The notes under the pieces: generated by a model | The model's database searches: none | Seen by the model: only the letters and a program-made list of their open reading frames with translations | What the model was told of the DNA's origin: nothing | Source of the DNA: Virgifigura deserti | Lineage (GTDB): Bacteria; Pseudomonadota; Alphaproteobacteria; Dongiales; Dongiaceae | Assembly: GCA_003576685.1 (NCBI GenBank) | Contig: QOZR01000015.1 | Span: 1 to 64,000, forward strand | Reading direction: 5' to 3' | DNA: 64,000 bases | Program-made: the position numbers and the translations under genes | Shown here: positions 17,293-25,091 of the stretch, one piece after another | Layout of the letters: the number at the start of each line of letters is the position of its first letter | Position numbering within the stretch: position 1 is the stretch's first letter

Positions 17293-18975
17293 TTAGAACA
17301 GGCCTTCGACCTGCCCGCTTTCATTGACGCGGATGCTGTTCGCCGCCGGTACGCGCGGCAAGCCGGGCATGGTCATGATCTCGCCGCAGATCACGACCAG
17401 GAACTCGGCCCCGGCCGACAGCCGAACCTCGCGGACCGGGACGACATGGTTGCTCGGCGCGCCCTTCAGGTTCGGATCGGTCGAGAAGCTGTACTGGGTC
17501 TTGGCCATGCAGATCGGGAAATGCCCGAATCCGGCCTTCTGCAGCTCGGCGAACTGATCGCGCACCTTCTTATCGGCGACGATGCCCTGAGCGCCATAGA
17601 GATGCTGGGCAATGGTGCGCACCTTGTCCCACAGCGGCATGTCGTCCGGATAGAGGGTGCGGAACCCGCCGCCGTCCGTCTCCGTCAGCTCGACGACCTT
17701 GCGCGCGAGCTTCTCCGTGCCGGCGCCGCCGTCGGCCCAGTGCGTGCACTCGATCGCCTCGGTGCCGAGCTCGGCGCAGAGCTGGCGCACCGCGTCCAAC
17801 TCGGCATCCGTATCGGCCGAGAAGCGGTTGATGGCAACCACTGCCGGAACGCCGAAGCTGCGCACGTTCTCAACATGGCGGGCCAGGTTCGTCATGCCTT
17901 TCTTCAGGGCTTCGACGTTCTCCTTGCCCAAGTCTTCCTTCGTCACGCCGCCATGCATCTTCAGCGCCCGGATAGTCGCGACGATCACCGCCGCCCGCGG
18001 GCTGAGACCCGCCTTGCGGCATTTGATGTCGAAGAACTTCTCGGCGCCCAGATCAGCACCGAAGCCCGCCTCGGTCACGACATAGTCCGCCAGCTTCAAC
18101 GCAGTCTTCGTCGCGATGACCGAGTTGCAGCCGTGAGCTATGTTGGCGAAGGGGCCGCCATGAATGAAGGCCGGGTTATTCTCCAGCGTCTGCACCAGGT
18201 TCGGCATCAGCGCGTCCTTGAGCAGCACGGTCATCGCGCCCTGGGCCTTCAGGTCGCGGGCGTAGACTGGCTTGCGGTCGCGGGTGTAGCCGACGATGAT
18301 GTTGCCGAGCCGCCGGGTCAGGTCATCGAGGTCGGTGGCGAGGCAGAAGATCGCCATCACCTCCGAGGCCACGGTGATGTCGAAGCCGTCCTCGCGCGGG
18401 AAGCCGTTCGAGATGCCGCCCAACGAGTTGGTGATCACCCGCAGCGCCCGGTCGTTCATGTCGACGACGCGGCGCCACGTGATCCGCCGCTGGTCGATGC
18501 CCAGCTCGTTGCCCCAGTAAATGTGATTGTCGATCAGCGCCGCGAGCAGGTTGTTGGCCGTGCCGATCGCATGGAAGTCGCCGGTGAAGTGCATGTTGAT
18601 GTCTTCCATCGGCACGACCTGGGCATAGCCGCCGCCGGCGGCGCCGCCCTTCATGCCGAAGCACGGCCCGAGGCTCGGCTCGCGCAGGCAGATCATCGTC
18701 TTCTTGCCGATCCGGTTCAGCCCGTCGCCGAGGCCCACGGTCGTCGTCGTCTTGCCCTCGCCCGCCGGCGTCGGCGTGATCGCCGTCACCAGGATGAGCT
18801 TGCCGTCAGGCTTCGACTGAAGATTATTGACGAAATCAAAGGACAGCTTCGCCTTGGTCGGACCGTAGCGGTACAGATCCTTTTCGGGGATACCGAGGGC
18901 GGCCGCCACCTTCTCGATCGGCTGCATCTCCGCCGCGCGAGCAATCTCGATATCGCTTCCGACCTTCTTCGCCAT
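17293..18975 (-). CDS. fhs: Formate--tetrahydrofolate ligase
   Basis: 560 aa, starting MAKKVGSDIEIARAAEMQPI with GGGAGAAG nine nt upstream. An in-frame upstream start adds six residues and lacks a better ribosome site. The ATP-binding P-loop TPTPAGEGKTTTTVGLGDGL and the region EPSLGPCFGMKGGAAGGGYAQ are fully conserved. Fhs joins formate to THF using ATP, giving 10-formyl-THF. Placed directly after gmaS, it fits handling of C1 units released by N-methylglutamate oxidation, in the assimilatory or (reversed) ATP-yielding direction. Confidence 0.96.
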   Translation of the reverse strand: MAKKVGSDIEIARAAEMQPIEKVAAALGIPEKDLYRYGPTKAKLSFDFVNNLQSKPDGKLILVTAITPTPAGEGKTTTTVGLGDGLNRIGKKTMICLREPSLGPCFGMKGGAAGGGYAQVVPMEDINMHFTGDFHAIGTANNLLAALIDNHIYWGNELGIDQRRITWRRVVDMNDRALRVITNSLGGISNGFPREDGFDITVASEVMAIFCLATDLDDLTRRLGNIIVGYTRDRKPVYARDLKAQGAMTVLLKDALMPNLVQTLENNPAFIHGGPFANIAHGCNSVIATKTALKLADYVVTEAGFGADLGAEKFFDIKCRKAGLSPRAAVIVATIRALKMHGGVTKEDLGKENVEALKKGMTNLARHVENVRSFGVPAVVAINRFSADTDAELDAVRQLCAELGTEAIECTHWADGGAGTEKLARKVVELTETDGGGFRTLYPDDMPLWDKVRTIAQHLYGAQGIVADKKVRDQFAELQKAGFGHFPICMAKTQYSFSTDPNLKGAPSNHVVPVREVRLSAGAEFLVVICGEIMTMPGLPRVPAANSIRVNESGQVEGLF

Positions 18976-19158
18976 CCGTTGCTTCTCCCTCATTTTTCAT
19001 TCGCTGCCGGAGCCGCCCGACATACGGTCCCGGTGTGTTTGCCAAAAAACGGAAGCAGGCGCAACCGCCACGCCACCCCCCGACCGGCCGTCAAGGCGTT
19101 TGCGAGGCGTTTGCGGCCACACCTGCCTGCGACGAATCGTCGCGCCTTTACGCAGCGG

Positions 19159-20466
19159 TCAGCAATCGAGCGTATTGGCGGTTTCCCAGCCCGACAGGTG
19201 CCGCATGTAGCTCCGCCATTCCTCGTTCTTCATCTTGACGTAGCTGTCCACGAACGCGTCGCCGAGCTGGGCGCGGAGGACCTTGCTCTGGTCCGTGATG
19301 CGGATCGCATCGAGAAGATTGAGCGGAAGCCGCCGGACGTTCTCCAGCTTGTGGCCATCCGTGTACATGTTGATGTCGAGCCGCTCGCCCGGGTCGCGCT
19401 GGTTGGCGATACCGTCGAGGCCGGCCGCCAGCACGCCGGCCTGAAGCAGATACGGATTGACCGCGCCGTCCATCAGCCGCAGCTCGAACCGGCCGGCATC
19501 GGGAATCCGCACCATGTGGGTCCGGTTGTTCCCGGTATAGCTGATGGTGTTCGGCGACCATGTCGCGCCGGAGGTCGTCCGCGGCGCGTTGATCCGCTTG
19601 AAGCTGTTGACGGTGGGCGTGAAAATCGAGCAGAGCGCCTCGCTCGAATGCATGATGCCGCCGAGGAACTGATAGGCGAGCTTCGACAATCCGAGTTCGC
19701 CCGCATCGTCCTGGAACAGGTTGGTCTTGCCCGTCTCGTCCCAGACCGAGATATGAGCGTGGCAGCCATTGCCGGTCAGGTTCATGAAGGGCTTCGGCAT
19801 GAAGGTCGCCCGCAAACCATGCTTCTCGGCGATGGTCTTGACCATGTACTTGAAGAATACGTGGCGGTCGGCCGTCTTCATGCAGTCGTCATAGTCCCAG
19901 TTCATCTCGAACTGGCCGTTGGCATCCTCATGGTCGTTCTGATACGGACCCCAGCCGAGCTGGAGCATGCTGTCGCAGATCTCGGTGATCACGTCATAGC
20001 GCCGCATCAGCGCCGTCTGGTCGTAGCAGGGCTTTTCCAGCGTATCATGCGGATCGGCCAGAGCCTTGCCGTCCGGCGTGACGAGGTGGAATTCGCATTC
20101 CACGCCGCTCTTCATGCGATAGCCCTGCTTCGCGGCGGCCGCGATCTGCTTCTTCAGCATCACGCGCGGCGTGTTCGCCACCTCTTTGCCGTCCATCCAC
20201 AGGTCGCTGGCCAGCCAGCCGACCTCCGGCTTCCAGGGGAGCTGGATGAGGCTGTCCGGATCAGGCTTGCCGAACAGGTCGGGATCGGCCGGCGACATGT
20301 CGAGCCAGGTGGCGAAGCCGGCGAACCCGGCGCCGTCGCGCTGCATCTGTCCGATCGCCTGTGCCGGGACCAGCTTGGCCCGCAGCCCGCCGAACATGTC
20401 GACGAAGCTGATCAGGAAATATTTGATATTCCTCTCTTTAGCTACTTTCTGAAGATCGACGGGCAT
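19159..20466 (-). CDS. gmaS: Gamma-glutamylmethylamide synthetase (GlnT/type III glutamine synthetase-like)
   Basis: 435 aa, the usual size of GmaS. It starts MPVDLQKVAKERNIKYFLIS. GS motifs: VECEFHLV, NDHEDANGQFEMNW, NGCHAHISVWD, NSFKRINAPRT and NNRTHMVRIPDAGRFELR. GmaS ligates methylamine to the gamma-carboxyl of glutamate with ATP. The family is often annotated glnT or type III GS. Assignment rests on its position directly behind mgsABC and downstream of mgdABCD, the standard N-methylglutamate cluster order. A true glutamine synthetase activity cannot be excluded from sequence alone. The 113-nt gap to mgsC leaves room for a separate promoter. Confidence 0.85.
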   Translation of the reverse strand: MPVDLQKVAKERNIKYFLISFVDMFGGLRAKLVPAQAIGQMQRDGAGFAGFATWLDMSPADPDLFGKPDPDSLIQLPWKPEVGWLASDLWMDGKEVANTPRVMLKKQIAAAAKQGYRMKSGVECEFHLVTPDGKALADPHDTLEKPCYDQTALMRRYDVITEICDSMLQLGWGPYQNDHEDANGQFEMNWDYDDCMKTADRHVFFKYMVKTIAEKHGLRATFMPKPFMNLTGNGCHAHISVWDETGKTNLFQDDAGELGLSKLAYQFLGGIMHSSEALCSIFTPTVNSFKRINAPRTTSGATWSPNTISYTGNNRTHMVRIPDAGRFELRLMDGAVNPYLLQAGVLAAGLDGIANQRDPGERLDINMYTDGHKLENVRRLPLNLLDAIRITDQSKVLRAQLGDAFVDSYVKMKNEEWRSYMRHLSGWETANTLDC

Positions 20467-20579
20467 CTATCGCTCCCTGCTTCTCTTTCCGCGCCCGGCA
20501 TCGCCGGGTGTTTTGTTGCATCATTCCACTGCATGGTCCCCGGGCCGGCCCGCGGGCCGGCAAGTCCCCGCCTCGCTCG

Positions 20580-21926
20580 CTAGCTTCGCCCGGGAATCCA
20601 CCCGGTCCCGGCCAGCGGGACGCCGGCCATCGCCGCCGCCTCGATCGTCAGCGCGACGAGATCGTCAGGCTCCAGATTGTGGACGTGGGTCTTGCCGCAG
20701 GCGCGGGCCAGCGTCTGGCACTCCAGGGTCAGCACCTGCAGGTAGTTGGCGATCCGGCGGCCGCCGAGGACCGGATCGAGCCGCTTCTCGAGCTCCGGAT
20801 CCTGCGTCGAGATACCGGCCGGATCCCGCCCTTCCTGCCAATCGTCGTAATAGCCCGGCGCCGTCCCGAGCTTGCGATACTCGTCGACGAGATGCGGGCT
20901 GTTGTCGCCGAGCGCGACCATGGCCGCGGTCCCGATGGAGACGGCATCGGCGCCCAGCGCGAGCGCCTTGGCCACGTCGGCGCCGGTCCGGATACCGCCG
21001 GAGACGATCAACTGCACCTTGCGATGCATGTCGAGCTCCTGCAAGGCCTCGACGGCGAGACGAACGGCCGCCAGGGTCGGAATTCCGACATGCTCGATGA
21101 ACACGTCCTGGGTCGCCGCGGTACCGCCCTGCATGCCGTCGACGACGACCACGTCGGCGCCCGCCTTGACCGCCAGCGCAACATCGTAACGCGTCCGCGT
21201 GGCGCCGACTTTAACATAGATCGGCTTTTCCCAGTCGGTGATCTCGCGGATCTCCTGGATCTTGATCGTCAGGTCGTCCGGGCCGGTCCAGTCTGGATGA
21301 CGGCAGGCGCTTCGCTGGTCGATCCCCTTGGGCAGGTTCCGCATCGCAGCCACCCGGTCGCTGATCTTCTGGCCGAGCAGCATGCCGCCGCCACCGGGCT
21401 TGGCGCCCTGACCGATCACCACCTCGATGGCGTCGGCCCGGCGCAGGTCGTCGGGGTTGAGGCCATAGCGGGAGGGCAGAAGCTGATAGACGAGCATCTT
21501 CGACGCCTTGCGCTCCTCGTCCGTCATGCCGCCGTCGCCCGTGGTGGTGCTGGTGCCGGCTTGGCTGGCGCCACGGCCCAGCGCCTCCTTGGCATGGGCC
21601 GAAAGGGCGCCGAACGACATGCCGGCGATCGTCACCGGAATCTTCAGCTCGATCGGCTTCTTGGCGAAACGGGTTCCCAGCGCGACGTTGGTGTCGCACC
21701 GCTCGCGATAGCCCTCGAGCGGGTACCGGGAGACGCTCGCTCCGAGGAGCAGAAGATCGTCGAAATGCGGAACGCGGCGCTTGGCGCCACCACCGCGGAT
21801 ATCATAGATGCCCGTCGTCGCGGCGCGCTGGATGTAGGAGATCGTCGGTTGATCGAACGTCCAGGACTCGCGACCACCCCAGGGGGCTTCGCCGCCGGAC
21901 GGGAACGAACGGGAATCGTCAGCCAT
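20580..21926 (-). CDS. mgsC: N-methylglutamate synthase subunit C (GlxD-like, FMN-binding glutamate-synthase domain)
   Basis: 448 aa, homologous to the FMN/2-oxoglutarate domain of glutamate synthase. The FMN region is IAGMSFGALSAHAKEALGRG, followed by STTTGDGGM, and the phosphate-binding part VQLIVSGGIRTGADVAKALALGAD. The position where GltB and the paralogue at 33237 carry Fe-S cysteines reads DWQEGRDPAGISTQ (residues about 362-375), with no cysteine. With MgsA and MgsB it would transfer the methylamino group from gamma-glutamylmethylamide, or free methylamine, to form N-methylglutamate. Its start overlaps the mgsB stop (TGATG), indicating translational coupling. Confidence 0.87.
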   Translation of the reverse strand: MADDSRSFPSGGEAPWGGRESWTFDQPTISYIQRAATTGIYDIRGGGAKRRVPHFDDLLLLGASVSRYPLEGYRERCDTNVALGTRFAKKPIELKIPVTIAGMSFGALSAHAKEALGRGASQAGTSTTTGDGGMTDEERKASKMLVYQLLPSRYGLNPDDLRRADAIEVVIGQGAKPGGGGMLLGQKISDRVAAMRNLPKGIDQRSACRHPDWTGPDDLTIKIQEIREITDWEKPIYVKVGATRTRYDVALAVKAGADVVVVDGMQGGTAATQDVFIEHVGIPTLAAVRLAVEALQELDMHRKVQLIVSGGIRTGADVAKALALGADAVSIGTAAMVALGDNSPHLVDEYRKLGTAPGYYDDWQEGRDPAGISTQDPELEKRLDPVLGGRRIANYLQVLTLECQTLARACGKTHVHNLEPDDLVALTIEAAAMAGVPLAGTGWIPGRS

Positions 21927-22609
21927 CAGTACTGCTCCGCTTGATCGACGTGGAAGCTGTAGAGCCGCCGCGCCGAGCCATATCGGCGAAAGCGACGAGG
22001 GTCGGCCTCGATCCCGGCGCGGGACAGCAGCCGCTCGAGTTTTGCCAGATGATGCGGCGTCATCTCCTTCTCGATGCAGTCGGAGCCGAGGCTCTCGACG
22101 CTTCCCTGGACATAGAGCCTGGCTTCATAGATCGAGTCGCCCAGGCTCTGCCCCGCATCGCCGCAGACGACCAGACTCCCGCTCTGTCCCATGAAGGCGC
22201 TCATATGTCCGACCGATCCGCCGACGACAATGTCGACGCCCTTCATCGAGATGCCGCAGCGGGCGCTGGCGTCGCCCTCGATGACCACGAGGCCGCCATG
22301 ACCAGACGCCGCGGCCGCCTGCGATGCGTTGCCCTTTACCCGCACCTCGCCGGACATGATGTTCTCGGCCACGCCGACGCCGCAATGGCCGGTGATCACG
22401 ACCTTGGCCTCCTTGTTCATGCCGGCGCAGTAGTAACCGACATGCCCGTCGATCTCGACCTCGATGGGGACCGTGAGACCGACGGCGAGCGCGTGCTCAC
22501 CCTTTAGATTGGTGATCCGCCACAGGCGCTCGTTCGTGTCCGGGGTCAGATCGTGGAGGCGCTGATTGAGTTCGCGGACCGGTGTTTTGGAAAGATCGAT
22601 GGTATTCAT
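21926..22609 (-). CDS. mgsB: N-methylglutamate synthase subunit B (GlxC-like, GXGXG domain)
   Basis: 227 aa composed of the right-handed beta-helix (GXGXG) domain found at the C-terminus of glutamate synthase. Glycine-rich turns repeat through the protein (GHCGVGVAENIMSG, GHGGLVVIEGDASARCG, MKGVDIVVGGSVGHMS, GQSGSLVVCGDAG). This domain is structural in GltB, linking the amidotransferase and FMN domains. Here it is a separate subunit. It overlaps mgsA by 4 nt (ATGA) and mgsC by 1 nt, so the three are translated together. Confidence 0.87.
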   Translation of the reverse strand: MNTIDLSKTPVRELNQRLHDLTPDTNERLWRITNLKGEHALAVGLTVPIEVEIDGHVGYYCAGMNKEAKVVITGHCGVGVAENIMSGEVRVKGNASQAAAASGHGGLVVIEGDASARCGISMKGVDIVVGGSVGHMSAFMGQSGSLVVCGDAGQSLGDSIYEARLYVQGSVESLGSDCIEKEMTPHHLAKLERLLSRAGIEADPRRFRRYGSARRLYSFHVDQAEQY

Positions 22610-23514
22610 GCGGCTTCCTGCAGGCTCCAGGTATAGACAACGGCCGGCTCCGGCTCCCAGATATTGGCCTTCTCGACGCCGGGCAGGTTGGCGAGGCTGC
22701 GGAACTCCGACGCCATGGCGACCCAGTCGTCGGTCTCCGCGAGCACCGCCGGCTTGCAGGCGATGCCGTCGCGCAACACGGCGAAGCCGTCGCGGGTGCC
22801 CATGGTGAAGGTGTAGAAGCCGTCGAGGTCGCGCAGGCCGGCCTCCAGCGCTTCGGCCAGGGTCGCACCCTCGCCGAGGCGGTAGGCGAAGTAACGCGCC
22901 GCCACCTCGCTGTCATTGTCGGTCTCGAACTCCAGCCCGCGCCGACGCAGCCACTTCCTGAGATTGTTGTGGTTGCTGAGCGAGCCGTTATGGACCAGGC
23001 ACATATCGGGCGCCGCGGTGAAGGGATGCGAATGCTCGGTCGTCACCGCGCTTTCCGTCGCCATGCGGGTGTGGCCGATCGCGTGCGACCCTTCCATCCC
23101 CTCCAGGGAATATCGCCGCGCCACGTCGGCCGGCAGGCCCATGTCCTTATAGACCTCCATCAGCTGGCCATAGCCCATGATCCGGACCTCCGGATGGCTG
23201 CGGGTGATCCAGGCGCGCGCCGAGCCTTCGGCGGCGCCGACAGTGATCACCGCGTGATTGGCCTTGATCTCGACATCCACCTCGGCGTTGAGCGCCTCGG
23301 CGAGCTGCCCCCCGAGCTTCCGCCAGGGATAGTCCGGGTTGGCGTGAAAGGTCGTCAATTTGCACTGATTCGCCTCGACCGGGCGATGATAGACGGCGAT
23401 GCCGGCACTATCGGGCCCGCGATCGGTCATGCCGACCAGCATGGTCTGCAGATGCGCGCCGAGTTGCGGCCGAAGTTCCGGCTTTTTCAGAAAAAGACCG
23501 ACGATTCCACACAT
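22606..23514 (-). CDS. mgsA: N-methylglutamate synthase subunit A (GlxB-like Ntn amidotransferase)
   Basis: 302 aa class II glutamine amidotransferase domain. The start at 23514 was chosen because it gives MCGIVGLF, placing the catalytic Cys at position 2. A longer in-frame start would bury it. Conserved features: RGPDSAG, GHTRMATESAVTTEHSHPF, LVHNGSLSNHNNLR, DNDSEVAARYFAYRL. In this pathway the domain hydrolyses the gamma-amide (glutamylmethylamide) and passes the amine to MgsBC. It is the first gene of the mgsABC-gmaS run, 105 nt after the regulator gene. Confidence 0.88.
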   Translation of the reverse strand: MCGIVGLFLKKPELRPQLGAHLQTMLVGMTDRGPDSAGIAVYHRPVEANQCKLTTFHANPDYPWRKLGGQLAEALNAEVDVEIKANHAVITVGAAEGSARAWITRSHPEVRIMGYGQLMEVYKDMGLPADVARRYSLEGMEGSHAIGHTRMATESAVTTEHSHPFTAAPDMCLVHNGSLSNHNNLRKWLRRRGLEFETDNDSEVAARYFAYRLGEGATLAEALEAGLRDLDGFYTFTMGTRDGFAVLRDGIACKPAVLAETDDWVAMASEFRSLANLPGVEKANIWEPEPAVVYTWSLQEAA

Positions 23515-23585
23515 GATGACACTGCCCTTTCGTGGACACCCAAGCACAGGCGACGTTAGCGGAAAATCATCCGCTGCGCAATGAT

Positions 23586-23604
23586 GAGGAAAAAAAATTT
23601 CCTC
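23586..23604 (-). terminator. Hairpin between the XRE regulator and mgsA
   Basis: On the minus strand GAGGAAA and TTTCCTC flank a T-rich loop, 16 nt beyond the regulator's stop codon. The stem is 7 bp and AT-rich. It could end transcription of the regulator before mgsA, but there is no trailing U tract beyond the stem. Confidence 0.35.
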
Positions 23605-23619
23605 TCAGGAATTTTCAGC

Positions 23620-24258
23620 CTACTCTTCCGGTCCCCGGGCGTAGGTGATGATCGAGAGGAAACGGATGGGCAGGCGTCGCAGATCGTCGGGGCCATGCGG
23701 CACGTCGGCATCGAAGAACAGCGAATCGCCGGGCGTGAGGATGTAGGTCTTGTCACCGTGGCGATAGCCGACCTCGCCTTCGAGCATATAGAGGAACTCG
23801 ACGCCGGCGTGCTGAAAGAGCGGAAAGACGTCGGACCGCTCGCTCAAGGTGATCAGGTAAGGTTCGACCGCAATATTCTTGCGCATCGTATGGCCGAGCA
23901 GCTGATACTGATGCCCGGCCCGCGTCCCGCGCCGCTCGATCGTCAGACCCTGGCCAGCCTTGACGAAGGTGGCGTCGCGCTCCTCCTCATATTTTCGGAA
24001 GAAGGCGGTGACCGGTACATGCAGCGCGCGGGACAGCGACTGCAATGTGGCCAGAGACGGCGAGGTCATTCCGTTCTCGATCTTGGACAGCATGCCCGCG
24101 GACAGGTCTGCGAGACGCGCCAACTCGGCCACCGTCATGTCGAGCTTGCGGCGAAATTCCCGGACTTCCCGGCCGATCGAAACCTCAAGACCGCTGTCGC
24201 GAGCACCGGAAAGCGCGTGCGGATCCTGAAACTCCTCGTTCTGTCGACTTTTCGTCAA
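23620..24258 (-). CDS. XRE-family regulator with C-terminal cupin domain, inside the methylamine cluster
   Basis: 212 aa. An HTH lies at about residues 29-85 (VREFRRKLDMTVAELARLAD, then LSAGMLSKIENGMTSPSL). A cupin follows at about 130-205 (HAGVEFLYMLEGEVGYRHG and LTPGDSLFFDADVPHG). It sits between mgdABCD and mgsABC on the same strand, so it probably controls both in response to an amine or glutamate derivative. It is only distantly related to the XRE-cupin gene at 1578. The effector is unknown. Confidence 0.88.
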   Translation of the reverse strand: MTKSRQNEEFQDPHALSGARDSGLEVSIGREVREFRRKLDMTVAELARLADLSAGMLSKIENGMTSPSLATLQSLSRALHVPVTAFFRKYEEERDATFVKAGQGLTIERRGTRAGHQYQLLGHTMRKNIAVEPYLITLSERSDVFPLFQHAGVEFLYMLEGEVGYRHGDKTYILTPGDSLFFDADVPHGPDDLRRLPIRFLSIITYARGPEE

Positions 24259-24357
24259 CCTCCCCCTTCCTTCCCGGGCACCGAAACGCCTGCCTGATCA
24301 CGGCAATCCAGGCAGGGTCCCTGCACCCGGCCAACCTGGCCAGAGGTCGGAGGCTGC

Positions 24358-25089
24358 CTAGACGCCGCTGCTCAGCTCCCGAACTGCCGCCAAGCCGACC
24401 GGCCCGCCATCGAACTCAAGCATCGCGTCCATTACGCCATGCCACAGATACTCTGCGGAGGCGCTGTCTGCGAGCAGATAATAGCTTGGCAGGGCCGTCG
24501 CCTGCCGAATCACGATTCCATTAATCCTGGCGACCGAGGTCTGGGCAATCGCCCCCTCGGGAAACTTGTTCGGGCGCAGATCGACGCCACAGATCTTCGC
24601 GAACATGGCGGGGGCCTGCTCTCCGGTCACCGCGAACCAGCAATGGCTGTCGGCGCGCGGCATCGGATAGCCGATCGGCTTCCGCGGCGTCTCGGTGCTC
24701 CAGCCCCATGCGCCGTTCAACCGCTCGATCAGCGCCCCGTCACCGGACAGGGAGTCGAGCAGCAGCACTTCCGTCGGCGCCAGCCGCGCCGCAAGCTCGC
24801 CACCGCTCTGCCGGTAGGCGCGGTTGCTGTCCGGACCGATGGTCAGGCCCTGCGCCGTCAGCCAGTCGACCGTGCCGACACCTTTAAAACCGGTGCGCGG
24901 CAGCGGCGACAGGTCGGCAAGGCCGAGCCTGCGGGCCTTCGCAACCTCCGACTCGGTCGAAGCGCCGAACCTCATCGCGACGGCGCCGCCGTTGATCTCC
25001 TCGAAGACGGCGCCATTCGCCTGCAGGATGCGATAGACGAAGCTGCGCCGCAGGCGATCGGTCGGCTGAAGGGCATTGACTGCAGCCAC
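24358..25089 (-). CDS. mgdD: N-methylglutamate dehydrogenase subunit D (sarcosine oxidase gamma-subunit family)
   Basis: About 243 aa, matching SoxG family length. Similarity begins right after the mgdC stop, so a GTG start at 25089 (VAAVNALQPTDRLRR) is proposed, 2 nt after the mgdC TAG and with AGGAG at proper distance. The upstream in-frame ATG at 25311 lies deep in mgdC and is rejected. Family features include LLLDSLSG in the middle and ARINGIVIRQATALPSYYLL followed by SASAEYLWHGVMDAMLEF at the end. The subunit is part of the heterotetramer and related to GcvT/YgfZ folds. Confidence 0.83.
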   Translation of the reverse strand: MAAVNALQPTDRLRRSFVYRILQANGAVFEEINGGAVAMRFGASTESEVAKARRLGLADLSPLPRTGFKGVGTVDWLTAQGLTIGPDSNRAYRQSGGELAARLAPTEVLLLDSLSGDGALIERLNGAWGWSTETPRKPIGYPMPRADSHCWFAVTGEQAPAMFAKICGVDLRPNKFPEGAIAQTSVARINGIVIRQATALPSYYLLADSASAEYLWHGVMDAMLEFDGGPVGLAAVRELSSGV

Positions 25090-25091
25090 GG

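Noticed and set aside
17263..20583. Very long (1106-codon) plus-strand open frame
   Set aside because: It runs antisense across fhs and gmaS, both unmistakable on the minus strand; its translation is low-complexity and spans several true genes.
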